From: an uncultured Clostridia bacterium
GTDB taxonomy: Bacteria > Bacillota > Clostridia > Christensenellales > UBA1242
NCBI GenBank assembly: GCA_947382485.1
Contig: CANCYS010000001.1
Span: 1 to 64,000, forward strand
Length of the DNA stretch: 64,000 nucleotides
Direction of reading: 5' to 3'
Positions 32,942-41,856 of the stretch are shown one piece after another. The position numbers were made by a program, and so were the translations under genes. Under the pieces are notes generated by a model, which ran no database searches, was not told where the DNA came from, and saw only the letters and a program-made list of their open reading frames with translations. Each line of letters starts with the position of its first letter. Positions within the stretch are counted from its first letter, which is position 1.

Positions 32942-35551
32942 TTACTTTAAACTTTCAAGTTTTTCATTTAATGAAGCAAGCATATTTTTATTTTTTTCAA
33001 GTTTTGCTTTTTCAGTTTCAACAAGTGATGCAGGTGCTTTTGCCATGAAATTTTCATTGCTTAGCATTTTATTGCTTCTATCAATTTCAAACTGAACTTT
33101 TTCAATATCTCTTTGCAAAATTTCAATTTGTTTTTCTTTGTCTACTTCTTCTTCAACCAAAACAAACTCACCAACACCAGTAACCAATGTTTTTCCTTGA
33201 ACTGAACCAAAACCCAAATTTATGATTGCAAGTTTTTCAATAACTGCTTTGTGTTGTTTTACAAATTCTGACTCAGCAGTTACAAAATCAACCTTTTCAG
33301 ATGGTTTTTTGCCATTATCAAGTTTAAACTTTCTGAGCATTGTGATTAAATTTATTAACTCTTCTGTTTTTTCAGCATCTTTTTTGAACTTTTTGAATGC
33401 TGATGTGTCTGAATATTCACTAACCATGATTGATTCTGATTTTTGCATAAAATCCATGCGACTATAAATATATTCAGTTACATATGGAATGAATGGATGC
33501 AAAAGTTTTAACACTTGTTCAAAAGCATACATAAGCACGCTTATCATTTTTTGCTTTTCCTCAAAGCCAGCAAAAATTGATGGTTTAGCTAATTCAATTG
33601 CCCAATCTGAAAGTGTGTCAAGAGTGAATGAAACGATGTTTGAAAGTGCAACACCAATATCAAATTTATCAATGTTTTTCATAACAGTTTCTGTTATTTC
33701 ATCAAGTTTGAAAAGTATCCATTTTTGAACATCATTAAGTTCTACTTTTGATATGTCTAATAATTCTACACCATCTAAGTGTGAAGAAATAAATTTGCTT
33801 ACATTCCAAACTTTGTTTATAAATGACCTTGCATCATCAACCTTATTTGAACTGAACCTTGTATCCATGCCCATTGACATATCTTTGATGAGTGCAACAC
33901 GAAGAGTGTCTGCTCCATAATCTTTGATTATGTCTAGTGGGTCGATTCCATTTCCAAGACTCTTGCTCATTTTTCTGCCCTGTGCATCACGAACAAGACC
34001 ATGTATTAAACAATTTGTAAATGGAACATTTGCATTGGATTCAATGCCCATGTATACCATTTTTGTTACCCATTGTGTTAAAATATCAAATCCAGTTACA
34101 AGCACAGTTGTTGGATAGAAATATTCTAAATCAGGAGTTTTTTCTGGCCAACCAAGAGTTGTTACAGGCCAAAGTGCAGATGAGAACCATGTGTCCAAAA
34201 CATCTGGGTCTTGATAAACATTTGTGCTTCTACACTTTTCACAAACTGAGACATTTGTTTTTGAAGCCATAACATTTTTACAATCTTTACAATAGTAAAT
34301 TGGAATTCTATGACCTGTCCAAATTTGTCTTGATATGCACCAGTCACGAATGTTTCTGAGCCAATGGAAATAATTTTTTTCAAATCTCTTTGGATAAATT
34401 TTTAAAGTTCCATCTTCAACACATTTGATTGCTGGTTTAACAAGTTCACTCATTTTAACAAACCATTGCTCTGTTATCATTGGTTCAATAGAAGTTTTAC
34501 ATCTTTCACAATGTCCAACTGAGTGAGTGTATGGTTCAATCTTTTCAAGAAGGTTAAGTTTTTTAAGTTCTTCAACGGTAGCCTTTCTGGCATCTAAAAT
34601 GCTTAAACCCTTGAATTTATCGCCTACTACGTCTGTCATAACACCTGATTTTGAAATAACTTCAATAACATCAAGGTTATGTCTTTTACCAACTTCATAG
34701 TCATTTGGATCATGTGCTGGTGTGATTTTTACCATGCCAGTTCCAAACTCTTTTTCAACATAGTTATCCGCAATGATTGGGATTTCTCTATTAATTATTG
34801 GAACAAAAACTTTCTTTCCAACAATTGCTTTATATCTTTCATCATCTGGATTTACTGCAACGGCAGTGTCTCCAAAAAGTGTTTCAGGTCTGGTTGTTGC
34901 AACAATGATTTCTCCACTGCCATCAACAAACTTATATTTTATATGCCACATTGAACCTTGTTCATCAGAATAAACAACTTCGTCATCTGATACAACAGAT
35001 TTACAATGAACACACCAATTTGTTTCACGAGTTCCACGATATATATAACCTTTGTTATAAAGTCTGATGAATGCTTCAAGGACTGCATTTGTGCTTTTTT
35101 CGTCCATTGTGAAACGATATCTATCCCAATCAGCAGAAAAACCCATCTTTTTGAATTGGTCAATAATTGCTCCACCAAAATAGTTGTACCAATCCCATGC
35201 CTCTTTATCAAAAGCATCACGACCTATCATTTCTTTTGTTTTACCTTCATTTGCAAGTTTTTCAACAATTTTATGTTCTGTTGCAAGTGCAGCATGGTCG
35301 GTGCCTGGAAGCCACAAAGACTCATAACCTTTCATTCTTTTATATCTAATTAAAATGTCTTGCAAGGTCATATCAAGAGCATGTCCGATATGTGCTTTGC
35401 TTGTTACATTTGGTGGCGGCATGACAATTGTGAAAGGTTTTTTATCCTTATTCACTCTTGCTTTGAAATAGCCCTTATCTTCCCAAATTTTATATATCTC
35501 GTCTTCAAAATTTTGAGGTGTATAACTTCCCTCATTTGTCATTTTTTGCAT
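32942..35551 (-). CDS. valS: Valyl-tRNA synthetase
   Basis: Class I synthetase attaching valine to tRNA-Val, with an editing domain. 869 residues, normal. Seen: MPPPNVTSKAHIGHALD (HIGH motif, with TSKA in place of the usual TGxL), CP1 editing domain with TTRPETLFGDTAVAVNP, GHRIPIYYC, zinc-like CKDC...CEKC, KMSKSLGNGIDP near residue 518, and a C-terminal coiled coil (VDKEKQIEILQRDIEK). ATG with GGGG upstream, 17 bp downstream of galE. No T-box leader was found in front of it, in contrast to glyS. Confidence 0.97.
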   Translation of the reverse strand: MQKMTNEGSYTPQNFEDEIYKIWEDKGYFKARVNKDKKPFTIVMPPPNVTSKAHIGHALDMTLQDILIRYKRMKGYESLWLPGTDHAALATEHKIVEKLANEGKTKEMIGRDAFDKEAWDWYNYFGGAIIDQFKKMGFSADWDRYRFTMDEKSTNAVLEAFIRLYNKGYIYRGTRETNWCVHCKSVVSDDEVVYSDEQGSMWHIKYKFVDGSGEIIVATTRPETLFGDTAVAVNPDDERYKAIVGKKVFVPIINREIPIIADNYVEKEFGTGMVKITPAHDPNDYEVGKRHNLDVIEVISKSGVMTDVVGDKFKGLSILDARKATVEELKKLNLLEKIEPYTHSVGHCERCKTSIEPMITEQWFVKMSELVKPAIKCVEDGTLKIYPKRFEKNYFHWLRNIRDWCISRQIWTGHRIPIYYCKDCKNVMASKTNVSVCEKCRSTNVYQDPDVLDTWFSSALWPVTTLGWPEKTPDLEYFYPTTVLVTGFDILTQWVTKMVYMGIESNANVPFTNCLIHGLVRDAQGRKMSKSLGNGIDPLDIIKDYGADTLRVALIKDMSMGMDTRFSSNKVDDARSFINKVWNVSKFISSHLDGVELLDISKVELNDVQKWILFKLDEITETVMKNIDKFDIGVALSNIVSFTLDTLSDWAIELAKPSIFAGFEEKQKMISVLMYAFEQVLKLLHPFIPYVTEYIYSRMDFMQKSESIMVSEYSDTSAFKKFKKDAEKTEELINLITMLRKFKLDNGKKPSEKVDFVTAESEFVKQHKAVIEKLAIINLGFGSVQGKTLVTGVGEFVLVEEEVDKEKQIEILQRDIEKVQFEIDRSNKMLSNENFMAKAPASLVETEKAKLEKNKNMLASLNEKLESLK

Positions 35552-35568
35552 AAGTTTTCCCCATTAAG

Positions 35569-36579
35569 TTATCTTTTTTTAGCACTATAATATTTATAAC
35601 TTGACTTACACATTTCTTCTAAGTTTCTTGTTGCTTTAAAGCCAAGTTCTTCCTCAGCTTTTTTTGCTGATGAGAAATATGAATCAATGTCACCTGGTCT
35701 ACGCTCAGTGATTTGATATTTTATTGTTATTCCATTACTTTTATTGAATGTTTCAACAACATCAAGAACGCTATAACCAATTCCTGTTCCAATATTGAAA
35801 ATTCTGAAACCACAATCATCTGCTTTAACAATTTTATCAAGTGCTTTTACATGTCCAATTGCAAGGTCTACAACATGAATATAATCACGAACACCTGTTC
35901 CGTCTTTTGTGTTATAATCGTTTCCAAACACATTAAGGTGATCAAGTTCGCCCACTGCAACTTTACAAATGTATGGCATCAAATTGTTTGGTATGCCATT
36001 TGGGTCTTCTCCTAAAAGCCCACTTTCATGTGCACCAATTGGATTGAAATATCTAAGCACTGTGACATCAAAGTCTGGATTTGCATTTTGAAAATCTTTT
36101 AAGATATGTTCAATGAAAAGTTTTGTTCTGCCATATGGATTTGATGCTTCTAAATTTCCATCTTCTTTAACAGGCATTTGATTGACTGGTGAATATACAC
36201 AAGCAGAAGATGAAAATACGATATTTTTACAATCATATTTTTTCATTGTTTCAAGAAGTGTGAGTGTTGAACCAACATTGTTTTGATAATATTTGAGTGG
36301 TTCTTTTACAGATTCACCAACAGCTTTGAATCCTGCAAAATGAATTACGCCAAAAATTTTATTTTCTGCAAAAACTTTTTCAAGTTCTTCTTTATTGCAA
36401 ACATCAATTTGATAAAATTTAACATCTTTATTTGTGATTTGTTTGATTTTATCCAAAACCTCAATTTTTGAATTGCTTAGGTCATCTGCAATTATGACCT
36501 TGTAACCTGCGTTTAATGTTTCAACAGCAGTGTGTGAACCAATGTATCCTAGTCCACCAGTAAGTAAAATTTCTTTCAT
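35569..36579 (-). CDS. galE: UDP-glucose 4-epimerase
   Basis: Interconverts UDP-glucose and UDP-galactose (NAD-dependent SDR). 336 residues. Seen: nucleotide motif TGGLGYIGSHTAVE at residues 7-20, SSSACVY (catalytic Ser), YGRTK (catalytic Tyr-x3-Lys), LRYFNPIGAHESGLLGEDP, VRDYIHVVDLA and RPGDIDSYFSS. GGAGG upstream of the ATG. Provides UDP-galactose for envelope glycans or Leloir metabolism; no galK/galT nearby. Confidence 0.97.
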   Translation of the reverse strand: MKEILLTGGLGYIGSHTAVETLNAGYKVIIADDLSNSKIEVLDKIKQITNKDVKFYQIDVCNKEELEKVFAENKIFGVIHFAGFKAVGESVKEPLKYYQNNVGSTLTLLETMKKYDCKNIVFSSSACVYSPVNQMPVKEDGNLEASNPYGRTKLFIEHILKDFQNANPDFDVTVLRYFNPIGAHESGLLGEDPNGIPNNLMPYICKVAVGELDHLNVFGNDYNTKDGTGVRDYIHVVDLAIGHVKALDKIVKADDCGFRIFNIGTGIGYSVLDVVETFNKSNGITIKYQITERRPGDIDSYFSSAKKAEEELGFKATRNLEEMCKSSYKYYSAKKR

Positions 36580-36603
36580 GTTTTTTCCTCCAATTTTTTT
36601 ATT

Positions 36604-36804
36604 TTAAATTACACAGCAAACAAACAATAGTATTAACATTGTAATGAAGCAAGCCATTCTGATTCGCACAACTTTTCTTATGTTATATGCGTTTTGACCG
36701 CCATTTTTTTTATTTATAACAATTCTTCCAATGACAACAGCAACGCTTGCTAAAATTGTTGCCAATATTAGAAAAATTATTTTTACAATTGTTGCAGCAG
36801 GCAT
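36604..36804 (-). CDS. Small two-helix membrane protein
   Basis: 66 residues, unrecognised. Two membrane helices at about 5-27 (TIVKIIFLILATILASVAVVI) and 47-65 (RMACFITMLILLFVCCVI), separated by a basic loop (NKKNGGQNAYNIRKVVRIR). ATG shares a base with the stop of the preceding gene (TAATG), so the two are translated together and may form a complex. Layout recalls SecG-like or preprotein-associated small proteins (helix, Gly-containing loop, helix), but the motifs are insufficient. Confidence 0.7.
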   Translation of the reverse strand: MPAATIVKIIFLILATILASVAVVIGRIVINKKNGGQNAYNIRKVVRIRMACFITMLILLFVCCVI

Positions 36805-37430
36805 TAATCTAAATCTCCTTCAATTTCGTCATCATTATCTTGTTGTTGAATGATTTCTTCAACAGTTTTTTCTGCTTTTTCATTTATTTTTTCATTTTCT
36901 TGTGGCATTATTTTTCCATTATGAATATTGTAATATATCTTTAAAATCAAATTTATAACTTCAAATGTGAGTGCTATGACCGCATACCAGAAAGTTGAAA
37001 CTTTGTAAAAGTATGTTAAAAAACAAATCATTGCACCAAGTTTAATTCCATCAATAAAAACTGTTTCTTTTGTTGTGAAATTTGTGTTTTTTATAAATGT
37101 TAAATCTAAAATTGTTTGAACAAACTCAATTGTTATAAGAGCAATTAATAGTGCATTTATAAGTGTTGTGTGATATGTGAACTCATAATACAACACTCCA
37201 ACCATAGCAACCAAATTTATAAGGTCAAACATGAAAAATGTTTGCTTATAATTTGACAGCTTTTTTCCATATTTTTTATCAAGCAAATAATATACAAAAC
37301 AAATTATTATCACAACAAAATATGTTGCTCCAACAAACTTGACACTAAAAAATATGCCAACAAAAATTGCTAATGCCATTGCGATTAACAAATAAAAGAA
37401 AAACTTAGGAAATTGTGTTTTTGTATTCAA
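36804..37430 (-). CDS. Polytopic membrane protein, hypothetical
   Basis: 208 residues from TTG 37430, chosen because GGAGG is five bases upstream; an alternative TTG at 37445 includes the ribosome site itself. About six membrane helices (for example FFFYLLIAMALAIFVGIFF, FVVIIICFVYYLLDK, FDLINLVAMVGVLYYEF), then an acidic cytosolic tail (PQENEKINEKAEKTVEE...DDEIEGDLD). No family recognised. Overlaps the small two-helix gene by one base. Divergent from the importer operon. Confidence 0.7.
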   Translation of the reverse strand: MNTKTQFPKFFFYLLIAMALAIFVGIFFSVKFVGATYFVVIIICFVYYLLDKKYGKKLSNYKQTFFMFDLINLVAMVGVLYYEFTYHTTLINALLIALITIEFVQTILDLTFIKNTNFTTKETVFIDGIKLGAMICFLTYFYKVSTFWYAVIALTFEVINLILKIYYNIHNGKIMPQENEKINEKAEKTVEEIIQQQDNDDEIEGDLD

Positions 37431-37536
37431 GTTATCCTCCAACAAAATAATTATAACAAATATTTATAAAAAGTAAAAATGATTTTATACAAAAACTATA
37501 TCACCAAAGCAAAATAAAAGTCATAAAATGGCTGTG

Positions 37537-37553
37537 AGGAAACATTGTTTCCT
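37537..37553 (+). other. Hairpin in the leader of the ABC importer operon
   Basis: AGGAAAC (37537-37543) and GTTTCCT (37547-37553) with an ATT loop, upstream of the ribosome site of the binding-protein gene. Not followed by a U-run, so more likely an mRNA-stability or translation element than a terminator. No TPP or other riboswitch consensus was recognised in 37446-37575. Confidence 0.4.
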
Positions 37554-37575
37554 TGAAAATTTATAAGGAGGAAAA

Positions 37576-38577
37576 ATGAAGAAAGTATTAACATTTCTTT
37601 GCGCTTGTTTTATGTGCGTGTTCTCATGTATGTGCTTCGTTGCCTGCAAAAAACCTAGCAAGGCTGGAACAGTGAGAATTAATGAAGTTACGCACAGTGT
37701 TTTCTATGCCCCACTTTATCTTGCAATCAATCTTGGCTTTATGAAAGAAGAAGGTATTAAGGTTGAACTTACTAATGGTGGTGGCAGTGATGTTAGCATG
37801 ACTGCACTTTTATCTGGCTCTGCTGATATTGCTCTTATGGGTCCAGAAACTGTTGTCTATGTTGAAGCCGCAGGAAGCACAAACCACCCTGTTGTTTTTG
37901 GACAACTTACCAAAAAAGATGGTAGTTTCTTGATTTCAAAAACAAAATACGAAACTTTTGATTTTTCAAAAGATTTAACTGGAAAAACAGCTATTATTGG
38001 TAGAAAAGGTGGAATGCCTGCTATGACTTTTGAATGGATTTGCAACAATGCTGGTATTTATGGTGACAAAGATTGCACTTTTGACACAAAAACAGCATTT
38101 AATATGATGGCATCTGTATTTGATACAACTGATGCAGAATTTTGCACCATGTTTGAGCCTACTGCTTCTGAATTTGTTGAAGCTGGAAAAGGATACTATG
38201 TCGGTTCTGTTGGCGAATTTTCTGGCGAAATTCCATACACTTGCTTTATGGCTTATCCAGAATATATCTCTAAAAACAAAGATACTGTAAATGGATTTTT
38301 GAGAGCAATTAAGAAAGCATATCTTTACATCACAACACATTCTTCACTTGAAGTTGCGGAAGGACTCAAAGCATCATTTGATGGTTCAAGCGTGGAAAGC
38401 TTAGCAAAAGCGGTTGAAAAATATCTTGAAATTGATGCATGGTCAAACTCACCAGCAATGTCTAAGGACTCTTATAACAGACTTATTTCAGTTCTTAAAA
38501 ATTCTGGCACACTTTCAAAGGATAAAAATGTTGAATTTTCAAAAGTAGTAGATAACACCCTTGCAAACGAAATTTAA
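37576..38577 (+). CDS. ABC importer substrate-binding lipoprotein (NMT1/SsuA/ThiY-like)
   Basis: 333 residues. Lipoprotein signal with lipobox FVAC and acylated Cys24. The mature part fits the NMT1/THI5-like binding family: HSVFYAPLYLAINLGFMKEEGIKVEL, GGGSDVSMTALLSGSADIALMGPE, and ISKNKDTVNGFLRAI. These proteins bind aliphatic sulfonates, taurine, nitrate or pyrimidine/thiamine precursors; the ligand cannot be told from sequence, and no metabolic neighbours or thiamine riboswitch help. AAGGAGG upstream. First gene of a binding protein-ATPase-permease operon. Confidence 0.92.
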   Translation: MKKVLTFLCACFMCVFSCMCFVACKKPSKAGTVRINEVTHSVFYAPLYLAINLGFMKEEGIKVELTNGGGSDVSMTALLSGSADIALMGPETVVYVEAAGSTNHPVVFGQLTKKDGSFLISKTKYETFDFSKDLTGKTAIIGRKGGMPAMTFEWICNNAGIYGDKDCTFDTKTAFNMMASVFDTTDAEFCTMFEPTASEFVEAGKGYYVGSVGEFSGEIPYTCFMAYPEYISKNKDTVNGFLRAIKKAYLYITTHSSLEVAEGLKASFDGSSVESLAKAVEKYLEIDAWSNSPAMSKDSYNRLISVLKNSGTLSKDKNVEFSKVVDNTLANEI

Positions 38578-38615
38578 CTATTATAAATTGCCCTTTTCTC
38601 CAAAGGAGGAACAAT

Positions 38616-39371
38616 TTGAGTAAAATACTAGAATTTAAAAATATCTGCTTAACATATCAAACATTGAAATCTGAAACACAGGCTATTAAAAATACAACAT
38701 TTAGCATTGACCAAGGCGAATTTGTGAGCATTGTTGGGCCAAGTGGTTGCGGTAAAACTACCGTTTTAACTATGATTTCTGGTTTACTTAAACCTTCATC
38801 TGGTGAAATTTTGATTGACGGAGAAAAAGTCACAAAAGTTTCAACCAATGTTGGATATATGCTTCAAAGAGACAACTTATTTGAATGGCTGACAGTGAAT
38901 CAAAACATTATGATTGGCCCAAAAATTAATCACAAGAAAAATTGTTTATCAAAAGAAAAGTTGAAGGAACTTGTGAATAAATATGGCTTAGCAGGTTTTG
39001 AAAAATCAAAACCTAACGAACTCTCTGGTGGTATGCGTCAAAGAGTTTCACTGATAAGAACACTTGCACTTAATCCAAAACTTTTGCTCCTTGATGAACC
39101 ATTTTCTGCACTTGATTATCAAACAAGACTTTCCGTTCAAAATGATATTCATTCAATCATTAGGTCTGAAAATAAAACCGCTATACTTGTTACACACGAC
39201 ATTTCAGAAGCGATTGTTATGAGTGACAAAATTATTGTTTTAACAAAAAGACCTGGAACTATAAAACAAATCATTAACCTTGATTTTGACAAGAGTTTAA
39301 CTCCACTTGAAAGAAGAAGCGACCCGCTTTTTAACAAATATTTCGAGGAACTTTGGAGGGAACTGCAATGA
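38616..39371 (+). CDS. ABC importer ATPase (SsuB/TauB/ThiZ-like)
   Basis: 251 residues, TTG start at 38616 justified by AAGGAGG directly upstream. Seen: Walker A VGPSGCGKTT, Q-loop MLQRDNLFEW, signature ELSGGMRQR, Walker B LLLLDEPFSALD and switch His in LVTHDISEA; MLQxDxLxxW is typical of the nitrate/sulfonate group. Its TGA stop overlaps the permease ATG (ATGA). Confidence 0.94.
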   Translation: MSKILEFKNICLTYQTLKSETQAIKNTTFSIDQGEFVSIVGPSGCGKTTVLTMISGLLKPSSGEILIDGEKVTKVSTNVGYMLQRDNLFEWLTVNQNIMIGPKINHKKNCLSKEKLKELVNKYGLAGFEKSKPNELSGGMRQRVSLIRTLALNPKLLLLDEPFSALDYQTRLSVQNDIHSIIRSENKTAILVTHDISEAIVMSDKIIVLTKRPGTIKQIINLDFDKSLTPLERRSDPLFNKYFEELWRELQ

Positions 39372-40195
39372 AAAAAACTATCAAAATCAAGAAAAACAAA
39401 TTTGAAGGTTCTGCTGAACATAGATATTATATTCAAAAAGAACATACTAAAACTTTTTTAATTCATCTTGCTAGAATTTTATTACTCATTGCATTCATTG
39501 GAATTTGGGAACTTGCTGCATATCTTGAATGGGCTGACCCATTTATTATTTCTTCTCCATCAAGAATTGTTAAGCAAACTATTGAGCTTTACAACAATGG
39601 TTCACTATTCACCCACATTTCAACTACACTCAATGAAACTCTACTTGCATTTCTTTTAAGCACTGTCATCGGTGCAGTTATTGCAGTAATTTTGTACATG
39701 GTGACACCACTTAGAAAAATTCTGGAACCATATATTGTTATTTTAAACAGTCTTCCAAAAATTGCCCTTGGCCCACTCATTATTATTTGGGTTGGAATTG
39801 GAACAAAAGCAATCGTCACAATGGGTATTTTGATTTGTGTTGTTATAACAACAATTAACCTACTTAATGGTTATCTTGGAGTTTCTGATGAAAAAATTAT
39901 GTTACTTAAATCTATGGGAGCAAACAGATTCCAAATTTTGAACAAACTTATTTTCCCTGCAACTCTTCCAAACTTTGTGTCAACATTGAAAATTAATCTT
40001 GGCATGGCTTGGGTTGGCGTTATCATGGGAGAATACCTTTCAAGTCAGGCAGGACTTGGATATCTTTTAGTGTATGGCGGACAAATTTTTAAACTCGACC
40101 TTGTTATGACTGCAATCGTTATACTCTGCATTTTATCGGCTATTATGTATGGCATAATATCTATTTTTGAACGAATTGTTATGAAAAAAAGATGA
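39368..40195 (+). CDS. ABC importer permease (SsuC/TauC/ThiX-like)
   Basis: 275 residues from ATG 39368 (GGAGG upstream). About six membrane helices; the importer EAA loop is visible as LLKSMGANRFQILNKLIFPATLP near residue 180. Typical family block SLPKIALGPLIIIWVGIGTKA is present in slightly diverged form. The stop codon lies within the stem of the operon terminator. Confidence 0.94.
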   Translation: MKKTIKIKKNKFEGSAEHRYYIQKEHTKTFLIHLARILLLIAFIGIWELAAYLEWADPFIISSPSRIVKQTIELYNNGSLFTHISTTLNETLLAFLLSTVIGAVIAVILYMVTPLRKILEPYIVILNSLPKIALGPLIIIWVGIGTKAIVTMGILICVVITTINLLNGYLGVSDEKIMLLKSMGANRFQILNKLIFPATLPNFVSTLKINLGMAWVGVIMGEYLSSQAGLGYLLVYGGQIFKLDLVMTAIVILCILSAIMYGIISIFERIVMKKR

Positions 40196-40216
40196 CAAAT
40201 TAATGTCATCTTTTTT
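40184..40216. terminator. ABC importer terminator, bidirectional
   Basis: AAAAAAAGATGAC (40184-40196) pairs with GTCATCTTTTTT (40205-40216), shared with the convergent 40230-40928 gene. Confidence 0.85.
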
Positions 40217-40229
40217 ATTAATAATTTTT

Positions 40230-40928
40230 TTATTTTTGAACGTTTGACTGCTCTATATTTTCACTAATTTCTGTTTCTTCAACATTTTGTTTTTTTGATT
40301 TACACCTATCTACTATTAATTTGATTATGCCAATAAGAACAAACAAAGCAACCAAACCAAGGAACACATATAAAACTATTATTGTGTTGTCAGCAAAGAA
40401 ATATGAAATTATTGTCATTAAAATTCCTGCAATTAAATTTCCAGTTAATACTGCACCCATTGTTTGAAGTTTGCTTAATCCAACAAATAGTGCAAGACAT
40501 GTTCCTGTCCAAACACCTGTTAGTGGAAGTGGAACTGCGACAAAACAAAACACACCAAACATTTTTAACCAAACTGCCCTTTTCTTGTCAGTTTCTGTAG
40601 CAGTTTTTTTATTTATATTTTTAGATTTATTTTTTAATTTTGTCTCAAACCAATTTGCAATTTTTTTTAATCCTTTTGTTTTCTTTAAAAAGTTAAACAA
40701 ATACCAAAAAACAAAAGTTAAAAATACACATACTAAACTACTACCAAGAAGTGAATAACCAAACGAAGCCCAAAGTGAAAGTGCATTTTCACCCCAAAGT
40801 GAACTTGCTGCACCAAATGGAATTGCTCCCCTAAGTTCAACAATTGGAATCATGGAGATAAAAAATGTGGCAAGTCCACTATGCGAACCAAAAATACTAA
40901 CAAATAAAGCCTTTAACCATGCAGACAT
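40230..40928 (-). CDS. Small multidrug export protein family (PF06695) membrane protein
   Basis: 232 residues with five or six membrane helices. The family signature FFISMIPIVELRGAIPFGAA is at residues about 22-41, and VAVPLPLTGVWTGTCLALF at about 135. A basic cytosolic loop (KTKGLKKIANWFETKLKNK) separates the halves, and the tail is polar and acidic. The family name implies export but physiological function is poorly defined. AAGGAG upstream. Confidence 0.85.
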   Translation of the reverse strand: MSAWLKALFVSIFGSHSGLATFFISMIPIVELRGAIPFGAASSLWGENALSLWASFGYSLLGSSLVCVFLTFVFWYLFNFLKKTKGLKKIANWFETKLKNKSKNINKKTATETDKKRAVWLKMFGVFCFVAVPLPLTGVWTGTCLALFVGLSKLQTMGAVLTGNLIAGILMTIISYFFADNTIIVLYVFLGLVALFVLIGIIKLIVDRCKSKKQNVEETEISENIEQSNVQK

Positions 40929-40957
40929 AACACATTCTCCTTACTTATATTTATTCA

Positions 40958-41683
40958 CTAAAAATTTAAAATTTCACCATCATGCAAAAAATTTAATCCA
41001 TTTTCTTCTGCAAATTTTTGTGCAACATCAGTTGTGTGAACTGGAAAAATCTTTGTTTTTTCATATTTTTTTGATAGTGCTACAAATTCATTTGAAGACA
41101 AATGCGATTTTGACTGATGAAGCAGAGTCATTTCAACAAATGCATAATTTGAAGAAGAAACTATTTTCTCTAAATTTTCACAATAACAAGTGTCTGCCGA
41201 AAAGCCAATAGTTTTTCCATTATCTTCTTTGAATGTGAAACCTAATGTTTCTGGTTTGCCATGTTCCATTTTATAAACTGAAACATTATACTTGCCTTCT
41301 TTGAAAGTCATTCCATCTTCAATTTCAATGAAAGTAACCGCTTTTTGAATTTCTTCTTCTGACCTTTCATCTTCATTTAATTCATATGCAGTGTTTCTTT
41401 CAATTAATTTTTTCAATATTCCTTTTGGACCATAAACCCTTAGTTTTTCTTTTCTTCCCTCAGCGTATGACATACAGAATTTCACCAAATATGCCAGGTC
41501 TGCAAAATGGTCTGAATGGAAGTGAGAAATGATAACTGCTTCAATTTTATTTTGATCAGTTGTTTTGATTATATCCTTATACGAACCAGAAGGCATATCA
41601 AAAATTATGTTATCATCAATTATAAAACTTGTATCATTTCTTTTAAACCAAGAGCAACTTGTTCCAACAACATAAACTTTCAT
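40958..41683 (-). CDS. MBL-fold metallohydrolase (RNase Z-like)
   Basis: 241 residues from ATG 41683 (GGAG upstream). Metallo-beta-lactamase motifs: ISHFHSDHFADL (HxHxDH) near residue 54, MEHGKPETLGF, GFSADTCYCENL (motif with metal-bridging Asp) near residue 160, and a C-terminal FPVHTT His. Resembles RNase Z/YhfI-type hydrolases; too short and diverged to call tRNase Z firmly. Confidence 0.9.
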   Translation of the reverse strand: MKVYVVGTSCSWFKRNDTSFIIDDNIIFDMPSGSYKDIIKTTDQNKIEAVIISHFHSDHFADLAYLVKFCMSYAEGRKEKLRVYGPKGILKKLIERNTAYELNEDERSEEEIQKAVTFIEIEDGMTFKEGKYNVSVYKMEHGKPETLGFTFKEDNGKTIGFSADTCYCENLEKIVSSSNYAFVEMTLLHQSKSHLSSNEFVALSKKYEKTKIFPVHTTDVAQKFAEENGLNFLHDGEILNF

Positions 41684-41763
41684 AATCTCTCCTAAACAAA
41701 AATAGTATAGCACAACAAAAATCTATGAGCAATTAAATAAACAAACAAAACAATTATATAATT

Positions 41764-41810
41764 AAAGTGTTATGACAAGCATAACACCTTATTTTTTCAG
41801 CATTTATAAG
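41764..41810 (+). repeat. Dispersed palindromic repeat, copy 7
   Basis: AAAGTGTTATG (one mismatch), loop ACAAG, CATAACACCTT (sharing G/C), tail ATTTTTTCAGCATTTATAAG. One of the best-preserved copies; located between the MBL gene and the pfkA terminator and reading against both. Confidence 0.88.
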
Positions 41811-41822
41811 CACAACAATAAA

Positions 41823-41849
41823 AAAGAAAGGACAAAACACCCTTTCTTT
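41823..41849 (-). terminator. pfkA terminator
   Basis: AAAGAAAGG (41823-41831) pairs with CCTTTCTTT (41841-41849); T-run follows on the minus strand. Confidence 0.8.
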
Positions 41850-41856
41850 ATTTTTA

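Noticed and set aside
34637..34653. CATAACACCTGATTTTG inside valS resembles the dispersed repeat arm
   Set aside because: Only the first ten bases match, no palindrome or tail follows, and it encodes ordinary ValS residues (Gly-Val-Met).
35552..35568. Search for a T-box leader before valS
   Set aside because: Only 17 bases separate galE and valS, and no T-box motif was found upstream of galE either.
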